Positions 35,502 through 48,206 are shown, counted from the stretch's first letter. The stretch is DNA of 64,000 nucleotides from Cercis canadensis (GCA_003255065.1 QAOA01005762.1:124001-188000); one strand, 5' to 3'. Numbers and translations: made by a program. The notes: generated by a model from the sequence alone, not told the origin.

Positions 35502-35679
35502 CCACTCTATGCATAGAAAGATGGCTACTTTTTCCACGTCCATTTGTTGAGAAAGAAAAGCAAAGAAAAAAAACAAAAGTTATTTGTTTTTTTTCTCTGT
35601 GACACCTTGATTTTTCCTTCATCTTCGTCTTCTTCTTCTTCTTCTTCAAACTCTGTGTCTCTTTCTTGAGAGAGAGGAG

Positions 35680-35709
35680 ATGGCTACAGATGTGGTGGTG
35701 TTGGAGCAT
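35680..35709 (+). pseudogene. Truncated first exon of a selenium-binding protein
   Basis: The ATG and the next nine codons ([10 protein letters not shown]) match the start of the intact gene at 39083, as does the upstream leader (GAGAAAGAAAAG, then TGACACCTTGATTTTTCCTTC). Homology ends after GAGCAT, and the frame then terminates within a few codons. This is a promoter-plus-start duplication without a gene body. Confidence 0.85.
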
Positions 35710-35859
35710 CAAAGATTTGGTATATGATATGATCCTTTACATATTCCAGACACTGCATTATATATTTAATTGAACAGAACCAAGCTAGAAAATATGAGAA
35801 ACTATTCTAAAGATGCGTCATCCATATTTATAAAATTGGTGTGTATTATGCTATCACCC

Positions 35860-36420
35860 TTTTTAAAGAGGATAATACTACATCACCTTTTTATTTGAGG
35901 TAGTTATGGTGAGACTCGTATATTGAAATTAATATTATTGTGAAGATTTCAAAAAAATAAGTCATTCAGTGTAAGTAAATTAGTTTCCTGTAAAATTCAT
36001 AAACAAACCAATACAAGAAAAGTGTTGAATTAATATTAACAATAAATAATAATTTTTTTTAGGACTGCTATTTTTATACCCAATTTTGTTAATTTCATAT
36101 TTTATATAATGTCTAAATATAATATAGACTAATTTACCTTTATTTAATATAGAAAGTTCTTAGTCAAAGTTAAAAACTTTTTATATTAATTTAGGGTAAT
36201 ATAATGTATATCATATTGAGACATTAAATAAGGTTTGACATTAACAAAATATGATGTAAAAATAACGTTTCACTTTTCTTTGACACAATTAATTTCAAAT
36301 TCTATGAACTGTTTTGATATTTAACCTACATTGAGTGACTCAATTTTTTTAAATCCTTGATTTCTGTTTCAAGACTTTGATCCCACCTCAACTTGGTAGG
36401 GTATCACTATCCCTTTAAAT
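35860..36420. mobile_element. Foldback MITE with a second MITE nested inside
   Basis: The outer arms (ACCCTTTTTAAAGAGGATAA at the left; AGGGTATCACTATCCCTTTA at the right) are related to the foldback at 29358. Inside, 36068-36268 is another inverted-repeat element with ends GCTATTTTTATACCC and, inverted, GTTATTTTTACATC. The same family occurs at 47650-47925. Confidence 0.55.
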
Positions 36421-37289
36421 TACTCAGCAATCACTTATAGAATTACTTTTTAAAAAGTAAAAGAATATTTAGAATATACTTTTAAAAGCACATCTATCTA
36501 ATAAACTATAAACTAATTGCCCAGAAGCTATTCTAAGATGATTACCAAATACCTAACAAACCTAGAAAAAAAAAATAATAACATTACCAAATACTTATAA
36601 CTAATTACTTTTTGATGTATCAATGATAGCTCTTTTCTTTTATTATTATAGTATTGAAGTATCAATGATGCATCATTATTGATCAATTTTTTATATAAAA
36701 AAATTATTGATCAATTTTAAATCATTTGATGCATCACAAAATTAGTTTTTCAACATTTATTTAAAGGTGTTTGTTAGGCTATGCCTTTTTTGAGGAGTTG
36801 TAGCATTACCCATCCCATTATTGGGAGATTTTTTGTGGGACCCAGAGGTCAAATTTGGTATCATTGTGAAGATTTCAAAATATTGAGTCACATAGTATGT
36901 GACAAAATACACAGTTCCTTATAAAATGCAAGAATAACACAATATAAAAAAATGTGTCAAATAAACAATTTATTTTTGCCAAAATATAAAATTTGGCACA
37001 TTTTTTTTTTTAATCTTATGTTATTCTTGTATTTTATAAGGAACTATGTGTTTTTCACATACTATGTGACTCAATATTTTGAGATCTTCGTAACGACACT
37101 AAATTCACTTGATGTATTCTATCGGAACCCACCCAATTGAACAAGAAGATAGAACTATCCTCTCATTTTTTGTGTTTGTAGCATAACAATTACCTTATTT
37201 AAAAGTTAGTAGTATGTATGAATATCAAAGATTCAAAACCAAAGAATCCATTATAAGGAATTAAAAAAGGACATTCCTTGCCAATTGGG

Positions 37290-37515
37290 CTATAGATCAA
37301 TTGGTCACAAGGTTCTCATCGCAAGAAGAGAGTCTTGTATTTGAGACCTCTCATTGACAAAATAAGGGTCTCAAAGTACTCTACCACACAAAACTATAGC
37401 TATGACTGCTTCAACGGGATCCCTAGAACAGAGATGACTCGTCTCAAGTTTGGTAAGTCTAACTTCATCCAAATGTTGGAGTTAAATCCTGGTTCCTAGG
37501 TTATCAAAATAAAAA
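37290..37515 (+). mobile_element. SINE, duplicated copy
   Basis: Contains GGCTATAGATCAATTGGTCA and GTATTTGAGACCTC as A-box- and B-box-like motifs. It corresponds to 29880-30130 in the first duplicate. Confidence 0.6.
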
Positions 37516-38064
37516 AGACATCCCAACTCGCAATCTGATAAAATAATCTTGCATATCCATTTACAACTAAGCAAGAAAATAAAATGTTATTCAATGTTAA
37601 TCAAATCTTTCAATTGCCAAGACCCAAAGTTTAAAAGCTGGTGTGCCTTATATTGTAGCTTTTGTGCAAATTATAATACTTTTGATGTTCAAATATAAAA
37701 CAATCTAAAAATTTTAAAGGGGCCAGATGAAATTATTCTTAAATTATATTGCTAAATATAGAAATTTCAAAAGTTCAGACGAATAAACAAAATGAAACAT
37801 TGAAAAAGTACTGCAAGGGAGTAAAGGTAACGCTATTAGATGTAGGATGAAATCCAATAATTAAAATAAGAGATGTATCTAATCATCTACTGTGTCCAAA
37901 TCCATTAAAAGTCCTACCATTAATGTCTTAATAGTCAACGACGATACGTAGCAAGAACTACACCATTCAGGAGTCACCCTTATCTCCTCGCAAGGACGTG
38001 AGATTCATCCCTCCTGGACATAATATAATATGAACCAATCCAAAAATGCTGACAAAATACAAAC

Positions 38065-38924
38065 ACATACTTAAAATCAGTGAGAATCGTCTGAACCGAC
38101 GCGAACCGGTGAAACGATCTAGTTTTAATAAAATTGATCCAAATTCATGTTTTGTCATTCACATCTCAACTTTTGAGTATATTAATACATATAAATATAT
38201 TTATTAATAGAATTGTTAAGAAATTAATAGAAATAATATTTAATAAATTTGAACTTACTATCTCTTATTAAAAAAAATTTACAATCTAAATCACTAAGAT
38301 AGCTTGAAACTCAAAAATTATTTATTAACTATTTAGTAGATTTATTTAATGTTATATATTTTAATATGTAAAAATTATAATACACAATCACACATTACAT
38401 ATATTTTAACTTAAGACTTTTTACTAATTTTTGAAAATTATATATATATATATTTTTCTCTTTGTCTATGCACGATTTAATTGATTTTTTAGTTATTTAT
38501 TTATTTGTTTGACTAATTTTATGTGACTCTATCTTTTTTTTTTCTTGGTATTATTATCTAGTTATTTATTTATATATTTTAATTATCTAATTTTGTTATA
38601 TTGAAAATTGTGAATTTTATTATATTAAGAGTATGTAAATTTGTAAGAGATGTTAGCTATTAAAACAATCTAATTTTATTATAAGATACCATTTTAAATT
38701 AAGTGTATATAAATTGAGTTTTTATATCTTTTAATTTTTAGTTATTTAAATATTTAAATTTAAAACTTTTATGAATTAAGTATGATAATTTATACTTATT
38801 TTTTATATTTTATATTTAGGAATCTTTAAATTTAAAAAAAAATTTCAATTTAATTGATCCGACCAATCTAACCAATATTTTTTTGCCACACCAATTAACT
38901 TTTCAATCCGATTTTTAAAAGATT
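38065..38924. mobile_element. 0.86-kb AT-rich insertion unique to copy 2
   Basis: Copy 1 has about 42 unrelated bases at this place. The left side has GAACCGACGCGAACCGGTGA and the right side has GATCCGACCAATCTAACC and AATCCGATTTTTAAAA, reminiscent of the CCGGTT-type hAT termini at 1300-1462. Clear terminal repeats and target duplication were not found, so the class is a guess. Confidence 0.4.
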
Positions 38925-39082
38925 GCATAGTTTTCAAAGATGGCTACTTTTTCCACGTCCATTTGTTGAGAAAGAAAAGATCAAAAGTTATTTGTTTTTT
39001 TCTCTCTGTGACACCTTGATTTTTCCTTCATCTTTATCTTCTTCTTCTTCTTAAGACTCTGTGACTCTTTCTTGAGAGAGAG

Positions 39083-42000
39083 ATGGCTACAGACGTGGTG
39101 GTGTTGGAGCATTCTCAAGTGGAAGAGAAGGTAGTGAACCAGAGCAATGAGCATGCGTGCTGCAAATCAGGGCCTGGGTACGCTTCCCCTTTGGAAGCCA
39201 TGTCCGGTCCTAGAGAGACACTCATTTATGTCACTAGCCTTTACTCAGGTAGGTCCCCTTTGGGATTTTGATAAATGGGTTACTCTTGATTTGTGTGGAA
39301 GGAGCTTTATTTTGTGTGAACCTGAAAAGGTCAATGAACCTTCAATTGGGGATTAGTAGAATCTATTTCTGTGTATTTTTAAAGTGCCAATTTTCATTTC
39401 CCAAAATCTACGTGTGTGGTCAGATTAATTAATTTATAATGAAAACATATTACTATTTTAAGAGAGTCTAATGTCATTCTATCTGGGTTTTTTCAATTGG
39501 AAAAAGAAAACGTAAAAGTCTACCTGGTTTTTCTTTTTCTTTTGAGGTTTCTGTAAGTTGCATGCTGTTTTCTTTCTTTTTGTTCTTCCACACCTTTCAT
39601 TTATCTTTGGTTTAATTGCACTTTTAGTCCTCCAATTTTAATTATTTTTACGACTCAATTTTCCTATTGTAAAACTCAAGATTTATGTGTTTTATTTCTT
39701 TTTGTTCTTCCACTTCTTTCATTTATCTTTGGCTTAAATGCATTTTTAGTCCTCCAATTTTAACAATTCGTATTCTTATTTTAAAATTCAATAATTTGGT
39801 CATGTATTTTAGTTTAATTAAAGAGTTTATATAGAGACCAGATTGTTGAGTTTTAAAATAGGAGAATTGACTCGTAAAAATCATTAAAATTGGATGACTA
39901 AAAGTGCAATGACGCCTTTATCTTTTTAGTCCTAAAGCTAATATGGGATATTGTTCTTTGGCTGAATACAATACTAATGTTGAAATTCTACCCTTCTTGT
40001 ATGATGCTGCGTACATCTTGAGTTTATTGTTAGATATGTCACTAAAAGTTAGTGACTAATCATTCCTGCATGGCAGTAGGTAAAGTATGGGATGCAGGCT
40101 GCAAAAGGAAAAGAATCTAGAAATACTTAATTCTGGTTAAATTTCAAAGTATGGTCCAATGTTGTTGTTGGTAGGCTAGCTTTTATTATTTGAAATCAGT
40201 TTATTGTCAAAGTTCTGAATGATGCAGGTAAATTTTAGTCTTTTCACTTTTCAATGCAGGAGAGTGCTAATGATTTTGCCATGTTGGGTTCCATTAGATT
40301 TTGGGAATGATGATTGTCATATCATGCTATTAGTTGCTCAAACTCTCTCATTTATAGTCACTTTATGTTGAATGACTAGTTGATTACGTATGTGTTGCTA
40401 ATATTGATCATTGGAGCAATACAAATGATCTCTCTTAAATCTAGTATAATTTCATGAATTTAATTATTGATTCAATACAATGCAGGAACAGGAATAGAGC
40501 AGCCTGATTACCTCGCTACTGTGGATGTTGATCCAAGCTCTCCCACTTATTCAAAAGTTATCCATAGGCTGCCTGTTCCCTATTTAGGTGATGAACTGCA
40601 TCATACAGGGTGGAATTCGTGCAGTTCTTGCCATGGAGATCCATCAGCAGATCGACGTTATCTGATTGTACCTTCACTCATGTAAGAGACTACACAGTTC
40701 TCAAGTGAATGATAGGGATAAAAATGATGTTTGGTTGATCTTTACTAGGACAATCAAAGAGTCTGAAATAAAATAGGGAAAGAAAACAATGAAAGCAAGC
40801 TTTGTGGGTTTCAATTTCTTTGGTAATAATGATATTGGTTTGCTGTACCTTACTTACAAGAATAGAACTACGCTCATATGCTGGATAGTAATTTTGAAAA
40901 TGTTTCAATTTTCAAGTATATCCTCAATGTAGTTATAGTCTGCTATCTTTCCGACTTTTCTAATATTCTTGTTATCTCATCTACTTCATTTTTCAGCTCT
41001 GGTCGCATTTATGTGATTGACACTAAAACAAATCCAAGGTCCCCTTCTTTGCACAAAGTAGTTGAACCTGAAGATACCATAAAGAAGACTGGATTAGCCT
41101 ATCCACACACATCCCACTGCCTCGCTTCAGGTGATATATTGATCTCATGTCTTGGAGACAAAGAAGGAAATGCTGCAGGAAGTGGATTTCTTCTTCTTGA
41201 TTCAGAATTTAATGTGAAAGGAAGGTACTGTCATCTATTTGATCGATAGGTACATTAATGCACTTTAGACATATTAAGAGCATGAACTTAACCAATTCCA
41301 GTTTATATCTGAATCCACTTGGTTTGTGACTTTTCTGTCTGAAGTGCTCTCTCTTAAGGCAAAGTAACTGATGACAGGAAAATGGGGGCGATCAAAATTT
41401 GACAACTGATTTGGACATTTACAGATGGCAACAATTTTATAAATGGTTTACATGTCATTGTCAGCATGCTTTATTGGTTGAGCTTTACTGCAGCATATCT
41501 TATTAATATACCATTTTGTATCTTGGGAAATATCTTACAGAATGTGTTAATATAGAACCATCAGCGTGTTGCTTTGTGGATTATGTATGTATATTAAGAA
41601 TTGAAGAGCATATTTTCTAACCATATGATTTTGTGTCTTGGGTCACATTTGTCAGGTGGGAGAAACCAGGGCACAGTCCACTATTCGGGTATGACTACTG
41701 GTACCAACCGCGGCACAAGACGATGATTAGCACATCATGGGGTGCTCCTGCTGCTTTTTCCAAAGGTTTTAACTTACAGGATGTTGCTGATGGCCTTTAT
41801 GGGAGGCATCTCCACGTGTACAGCTGGCCCGGGGGCGAACTGAGACAAACATTGGACCTTGGTGCTACAGGGCTTTTACCCTTGGAGGTAAGTTGTCAAA
41901 CATAATCTACAGAGCTCCTCCTTAGAGCCATGAAGCAGTTTTTTTTTTTTTTCTTTTTCTTTGTCTTCTGNTAGAGCCATGAAGCAGTTATTTTTTTTTT

Positions 42001-43886
42001 TCTGGGTTCAGGGAGAGAAAGAGGGGGGGCTGCTATATATGAAGCCATTTTGTTTATATACTTGCTTGATTTACTTATAAATATGCCTACACTTTATTCC
42101 CCTCTTCCCCTGGCTTGTACTTGCATAGACATTGAGAAAAAATTGGCATATTTTATAACTAATTTATCATAAATGCAGGTAAGATTCCTTCATGATCCTT
42201 CTAAAGACACAGGTTTTGTTGGGTGTGCATTAACAAGTAACATGGTTCGATTTTTCAAGACTGCGGATGAGTCATGGAGCCATGAGGTGTGTAAAAAGGA
42301 TTATTTACACAATATTCTCTTGTGCTTAATAGTTGTGCTTTGGCCTTAATGGAAGTCTACATTGTCTTCTTAACTTTGCTCCAAAATACTTAATAGTCCA
42401 AACTCCAAACTGACTTTGCAGGTTGCAATATCTGTGAAACCACTCAAAGTGCAAAATTGGATTCTTCCAGAAATGCCTGGGCTGATAACTGATTTCCTGA
42501 TATCTCTCGACGATCGGTTTCTGTACTTTGTGAACTGGCTTCATGGTGATATAAGGCAGTATAACGTTGAGGACCCTAAAAGTCCTGTACTGACTGGCCA
42601 AGTCTGGGTTGGGGGACTAATCCAGAAAGGAAGCCCTATAGTAGCTGTAGCAGAAGATGGTTCAACTTGGCAAGCTCATGTTCCGGAGATCCAGGTCAGT
42701 GCTATTCAATTATCAGTTCATTGGACTGAATTCTGTGAGCAACATCTAAGAGGGGGATTTAGTATTTAGAAAGTAATTTTGGATCAAGATAATAATTGTG
42801 ATTATGCTATTAACGTAAACAAAATTGTCAAAATGACATTTGAGTTATGCTTGGTAGAGTGAATAAAAAACAGAAGACTGTTAAATGCAATTTTTAATTT
42901 TAAGTGCTTGGTAGGCAATTTGGGAATGGGAAAGATAGCATTAAATCCTTAAACAATAGACTTCTAAGAAGTATATAGAATGAATTATTCAGCTCACATA
43001 TTCATTTTGGTTAGCATCTTCTTAGCACTTCATACTTAAAACTCTGGTTTTCATCCAATTTAAGAGAAAAATTTGCTCAGGATGGAAATATGAAAATGGT
43101 AGCCACTTTATTTTCATCCCTTTCTCTTAATCCTGTTGGTAGCAAACATAGATTAGATTGCTTAGCACTTTTTCTTATCACCTATACTAGAACATCATGA
43201 AGAATTTCTCATATCAGTGTATCATGTTACATTATGTGATTCCTTTAGCTCATGTTCCCTGCTTGATGGTTTGTCCATACAAACTAGTTCTATATCACTA
43301 CTCACAGTCATCCATTAATTGATGCTTTTTATTGAAATTCATTTATGCATTTACTTCCCATTTTGTTACCAAAAAAAGTATTAGGAAAATAAACCGATTT
43401 GCATTGTCCTTGTTCAGCAACATTGCCTCTGCATCTGCATTGTCTACCCTAAATTAGTCCTAGGGTCTAACTGAGCAAAGCTTTCAGCAAAAGTTTACTG
43501 CTTGTGCTTTACTCTCTTATATCTTAAGGCATGATACAGAACTGAGATTGTATGCAATCCATGAATCTGTACCCTTGAATGAGATGAAAATGTTCTTATT
43601 TCAGGGAAATAAGTTGAGAGGGGGACCTCAGATGATTCAATTGAGCTTAGATGGGAAGCGGCTATACGTCACGAACTCGCTCTTCAGTGCATGGGATAAA
43701 CAATTTTATCCAGACCTTCTGCAAAAAGGATCCCACATGTTACAGATTGATGTTGATACTGAGAAAGGTGGCCTGAAAATAAATCCCAACTTCTTTGTGG
43801 ACTTTGGAGCTGAGCCTCACGGTCCTTCCCTTGCTCATGAGATGAGATATCCTGGTGGTGATTGCACTTCAGATATTTGGATTTAA
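39083..43886 (+). CDS. SBP1: Selenium-binding protein (SBP1/SBP2 family, SBP56)
   Basis: Exons: 39083-39248, 40486-40681, 40997-41224, 41656-41887, 42179-42286, 42422-42694, 43605-43886. GT-AG junctions and phases are consistent, giving 494 residues (the family is about 490). This is a cytosolic beta-propeller protein that binds selenite and metals in plants and is linked to glutathione and stress responses; the human relative oxidises methanethiol. Family signatures are intact: [90 protein letters not shown] and the C-terminal [16 protein letters not shown]. Intron 1 contains an AT-rich foldback MITE (39607-39920). AATAAA at 44007 is a likely polyadenylation signal. Orthology to SBP1 versus SBP2 is undecided, since those are a recent tandem pair in Arabidopsis. 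Confidence 0.95.
39607..39920. mobile_element. Foldback MITE in SBP intron 1
   Basis: The arms GTTTAATTGCACTTTTAGTC and, inverted, GCGTCATTGCACTTTTAGTC extend through CCAATTTTAA and TTTTTACGA(C/G)TCAATT. An internal segment of the left arm is duplicated (39594-39640 against 39708-39755). Confidence 0.7.
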
Positions 43887-45598
43887 ACATCTTTTAAAAC
43901 TTGTTGTAATGAATGTACCTTCCATTGTAATGTAACCATAGTACTTAATGTATATTGCGGTTACATCAACTGGAAAAAAAATGGTTTTTCTGTATAAATT
44001 AAATTGAATAAATGATTTCTACCTACAACCCAAAACTTTGTCAATGGATAAATCTATCTGTGTGGTTATCAAATGGATCACCCTGTCTTTGGGGTTATTG
44101 CCTAATTTGGAGTAATGTTATTAGCACATTAGTTAAGTTTACGGCTCATGATCGTATAATTTGAATTTAATTTGACCTACTAATTCAATATCCAGATTGG
44201 AGATAAAATTTAGAAAATGGGGAGGAGAAGGAAAATAGGGCTAGTGGTTTCTCTTTTATCATAAGGTTGGGAAACTAAGTTTAAAGTAAACTTGTTTAGG
44301 CTCTTGGTTAATTATCAATAAACGTTTTGTTCAATTGGTAGCAAATTAAACTTTGGGTATGTACTTTTGACTGTGGTCAAATGTTGAAGGTTCAATAAGA
44401 GCATTGTTAGGAGAGGGAAAAGTACAATTACTCTAATCTTCAAACGAGATTAGTCTTACGCCCAATTAAGTAAAGTGAGTGATACTGGTGGTATTAACAA
44501 AAAAAAACTCTACTCTTGAACTCAAATTAGGAGTTTACCAACCTTAGGAGATATACAAGAGAGGTTACAATAATAGCTTTCTAGTGAAATAACATTTTCT
44601 AGACAAAAACAAGCATTTAACCATTGCAAACAGCATGACATTCACTAACAATTAGTAGCATCATTTAATCTAAAGAACACTCTATGGCTAAAAGTTAAGT
44701 AGAATTATCTAGATTATTCATTAATCATTATAGAATGAAAAGAACCTTAAAATACCTCAATAGCAGGGACCAAAAGTGTAGAGATAGAGCTTTACATTAG
44801 GTTAATAACCTTCATTATGTAGATAATCTCAATAAAACTTCATAGTATTTCCTAGTCAAATATATTTTTAATCGATCCATCTTATGACAACATATATATA
44901 TGCTTTTAAAAATATAATAAAAAATCAGTTATTTGATAATTTAAATACTTATATGCTCTATAATAGAAGATGGGAACATGCACTACAAGTGGGTGAAAAA
45001 AAATAATTTTTAATAGAAAAGTGAGATAATGGAATGGTAGTGGCATTATAAGAGATGAAAATGAAGTTATGAAAATTAAAATAATATACTAAAAGTTTTA
45101 CGATCACCTAATTATTTTTTTAATCTTATACTTACCTTCAATATCTTGTCCCTTTTATTTATATATTTATTTAACACATGTTTATACAGATATGAGTTTA
45201 ATTGAAATCTTTAGACAAAATAAAGACAAAAATGGTTCGATAATCCATTCTAATAGTAGTACAGATGAAATAAACAAATGTCGTAACAAATTTTCAAATC
45301 CTTCATTAATTACCATTTTTATTTATTATTTTATATCCTTTTTTAATAATATTTTTTTTTATTACAAGAGGGTGCAATGTGCTAAGAAAAGATGGAGGAG
45401 AATACATGACAAGAATAAAATTCTCGACATCAACCTCTAGTTCCTAAGACGAGATAAGTTGCTACTAGACTTACAGATTATTGACATATCTTTCTTTGAT
45501 AGATTTCTAACTTATAATCACTTGGACATTCTGTAATAGAAATAAATTCTGCTCTTTTGTACATAGATTCCCTTTATAATCACTTGTCAGTTTTGAAT
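43887..45598. other. Intergenic, no gene seen
   Basis: Contains the 3' UTR of the selenium-binding protein (AATAAA at 44007-44012) and then AT-rich DNA. The open frame at 45192-45440 has no recognisable feature. Confidence 0.5.
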
Positions 45599-45607
45599 TA
45601 GAATTAA

Positions 45608-45828
45608 GAGTTAAATATATTTTTCATCTTTAAATTATTTCTCAAATATCATTTTAGTTCATAATTTATTTTTTGTGTCACTTTAGTTTTCGAATGATTA
45701 CTTTTAATGCTTATAGAGGACTAATTTGACAAGCATAGTGATTATTCGATGACTAAAATAATACTAATAAATTAGAGACTAAAGTAACATTTGAGAAATA
45801 ATTTAAGGATAAAAAATATACTTTACTC
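45608..45828. mobile_element. 221-bp palindromic MITE with perfect 9-bp target duplication
   Basis: The ends GAGTTAAATATATTTTTCAT and, inverted, GAGTAAAGTATATTTTTTAT continue as inverted arms (TTAAATTATTTCTCAAAT in both). TAGAATTAA stands on both sides (45599-45607 and 45829-45837). The 9-bp duplication indicates Mutator-type transposition. Confidence 0.88.
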
Positions 45829-46259
45829 TAGAATTAAAGGGTGGCGATGTTAGCATACTTAAAAGTTCCAAGTACTAAATAAAGTTCACCTCTCTTGAAA
45901 GGATTTAATGAGGAATAACTGCATATAATGGTATAAGAGAGAACACAAAGCTATGCAAAGGAGAGAACATTGTGAAGACCCAATTGACCCTGATGTAAAT
46001 GCTAACCCTTATGTCATGTTGATTTCAAAATTTGATCTCGTACATCAGTTATTCGGGGGTCAAATTAATGACACATTCCTAATCATGGAATTTTGGCCGA
46101 CAAAAATGACTATAAAATTTGTCTTTGATTGGCCAATGGTGAAGACTTTGTTTCTATAAAAGTTTGATGGTATGGCCAAAGATATGCCACTTCAGGATAT
46201 TTTGTAAAATAATTTTGAAAGTTTGGCAGTACTGCCAAAAGAAAAAAGTAATGATACCA

Positions 46260-46261
<2 letters not shown>

Positions 46262-46299
<38 letters not shown>
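46262..46299. repeat. (TA)n microsatellite
   Basis: About 19 uninterrupted TA dinucleotides, close to a single unresolved base at 46310. Confidence 0.95.
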
Positions 46300-46302
<3 letters not shown>

Positions 46303-46314
46303 AATTGAANATGC

Positions 46315-46512
46315 CACTGGGGAGTTGGTTTACCTGGTAAAAATTGAATTATTTCGTTTGTAATAAGGCCTAAATTCGAATCTCATTGCGAGTAGTTCTT
46401 CTTTAGTAGACAATTTGTAAACACTATTATAAACTCTCATTGAGGCCTGTGACATGCGCTAGCCTTGGAATGAGGTAGCCTCTCCTCACCCAAACTTTGA
46501 TTATCAAAAAAA
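46315..46512 (+). mobile_element. SINE, same family as 56950-57178
   Basis: The tRNA-like head ACTGGGGAGTTGGTTTACCT is followed by CTAAATTCGAATCTC (B-box-like). The body AGACAATTTGTAAACACTAT and AGGCCTGTGACATGC matches the copy at 56950. The tail ends CAAACTTTGATTATCAAAAAAA. The target duplication was not resolved. Confidence 0.7.
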
Positions 46513-47099
46513 TTTCATCTTGTTCCAATAAAATTTATACATGTGAACTTTTATAATAAAAATATAGAATACCCTGGGCATACGTACTTTCTCGTATATA
46601 TTTACTAGATAGAATTTAAATTTAACTAATTATTAAAACTTTTTGAAACATTAAAGGGATTGTATAAGTCTCATACCAATGGTTGAGAAAGTGTGTAGTA
46701 AGTATATGATGACATATGAATAAAACATTGCTTCCACTATAGTAAAAAGAAATCCATGCTCTTGGGGATTTTGAGACAAGAGGTATCTCTCATTCTTAAG
46801 TGGCTCATTTACTCTCTACTCTCTATCTCTAACTATTAGTTGGTCCCTCTCCCTCCATACATTCACTTGCTCTCTCCCTCCATTATCGAGCTAACTTGAG
46901 CGTCCAAGATAATGCCGAAGCCAAAGCTCCAACCATCCTAACTGTAATTCCCTCTTTGCTGGTCACTAGAAAGCTTATCATCAATAGTATCATTATTAAA
47001 AAAATTGCAGTTATTCTAAATTTTTAAATTTCAAAATCAATATAATAAAGAGAGAATTTATAGCTTCAGAATTTATATTTTAATGTTCATTAAAAAAAG

Positions 47100-47415
47100 T
47101 TATTGTCGATACCCGATATTTGGCCCAATAATTTTGAGGCCCATCTTGACTTAGGTCCACACTCACAAATATGCATATGTCTTTCATATCCTTCAAGCAC
47201 CACCTATAAATAACCCCCATATGACAGGAAGAGAGACTTTTGGCCCAATTCTAATACTCTCATAATACATAGATCAGACCGTTCTAACTTAAACATCGGA
47301 GTTTGGGTATTCCCACCCGACTCTTGATCCACTGTTATTGTGCAGGTATCGTGAGGTCATCCAGCATCATCTCTTGCCAGGTCGTCGGTCCAAACCAGGC
47401 ATTGTCAGTTATTAA
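47100..47415. mobile_element. LTR-like fragment
   Basis: CACCTATAAATAACCCCCAT is a TATA-type core, followed by CTAATACTCTCATAATACAT, CCGTTCTAACTTAAACATCG and GGGTATTCCCACCCGACTC. This combination resembles the 3' half of plant gypsy LTRs. No PBS, internal region or partner LTR is present. Confidence 0.4.
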
Positions 47416-47649
47416 TCGTATAAAAAGAAAAGAGTTAAGAATCTATAGGTCTAATGATACCTCTCATAATTACAAGAACTAGAGGCAGAGTGTTTAACAT
47501 TGGGGGTTCAATCCTTGTTATGCACTCCCATTCACTTTTTTTTAGTATTGTGATCCCATTTAAAAAAAAAATGAAAAGAATTTATATTTACCAAACTTTT
47601 GGCTTGGTAATTGTCCTTAATTAAAATTCGTCATAATATATGTAGGAAG

Positions 47650-47925
47650 CCGCTATTTTTACACTCTTTTTAATGTTTAAATATAATATAAATTAAATTA
47701 CCCTCATTTAAAAATGATTTTTTTAAAAAATTTGACTAATCATAATATTCTTTCTAACTCTTATTAATTGTAGTTTCATTTGTTAGTTAAAAATAGAATA
47801 TATAATTAGTCAATTTTAAAAACTTTTCATTTTTAAATGAGAATAATTTAGTTTTATATCATATTTAAACATTAAAAAATATGTGATATTAACAAACTAG
47901 GGTGTAAAAATATCGAAACCCTATA
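47650..47925. mobile_element. Foldback MITE
   Basis: The ends CGCTATTTTTACACTC and, inverted, CGATATTTTTACACCC, and the arms TTAATGTTTAAATATAATAT and ACTAAATTATTCTCATTTAA, are inverted copies. It shares its terminus with the nested element at 36068-36268. Confidence 0.65.
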
Positions 47926-48206
47926 TGTATTTTCATCGAATATCTCCCCACTCTTAGATGACCATTGACCATAATAGATGGTTACCACTTAGGACTTCTA
48001 GAACAACCTATTCAAATAAAGAGGCAATCATATAACAGTAAAAGTAACAAGTAAAGAAAAACATGCTTCTAAGCAAAGGAAAAAAAAATACATTAAAAAT
48101 AAAAAATAAATACCACTTGGTCCAAAAAGTCTGGTGAAGTGCGGTGCATCTCCTTTTCACTAATGCTACCTCCACTAGCACCCTTTTCTAAAAGTTGTGT
48201 TATTCT

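Larger units (their letters stand above)
29356..35709 (+). repeat. Tandem segmental duplication, copy 1 (SBP upstream region)
   Basis: 29356-30506 matches 36766-37892, and 35079-35709 matches 37884-38064 plus 38925-39112. The two halves in copy 1 are separated by an inserted 4.6-kb element. The copy ends inside the first exon of a selenium-binding-protein gene. Within it lie a foldback MITE (29358-29798) and a SINE-like sequence (29880-30130), both repeated in copy 2, so they predate the duplication. Confidence 0.85.
36766..39112 (+). repeat. Tandem segmental duplication, copy 2 (SBP upstream region)
   Basis: Paralogous to 29356-35709. It retains the foldback MITE (36768-37205) and the SINE (37290-37515), and lacks the Mutator-like element, preserving CATCTACTG at 37884-37892 as the empty site. 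It also lacks the palindromic MITE. It carries its own insertion at 38065-38924. Its 3' part is the leader and first codons of the intact selenium-binding-protein gene. Confidence 0.85.

Noticed and set aside
42416-42769. 117-codon frame taken as a complete small protein
   Set aside because: It is exon 6 of the selenium-binding-protein gene reading on into intron 6.
46262-46299. TA repeat considered as a replication or regulatory element
   Set aside because: Ordinary microsatellite beside an assembly N.
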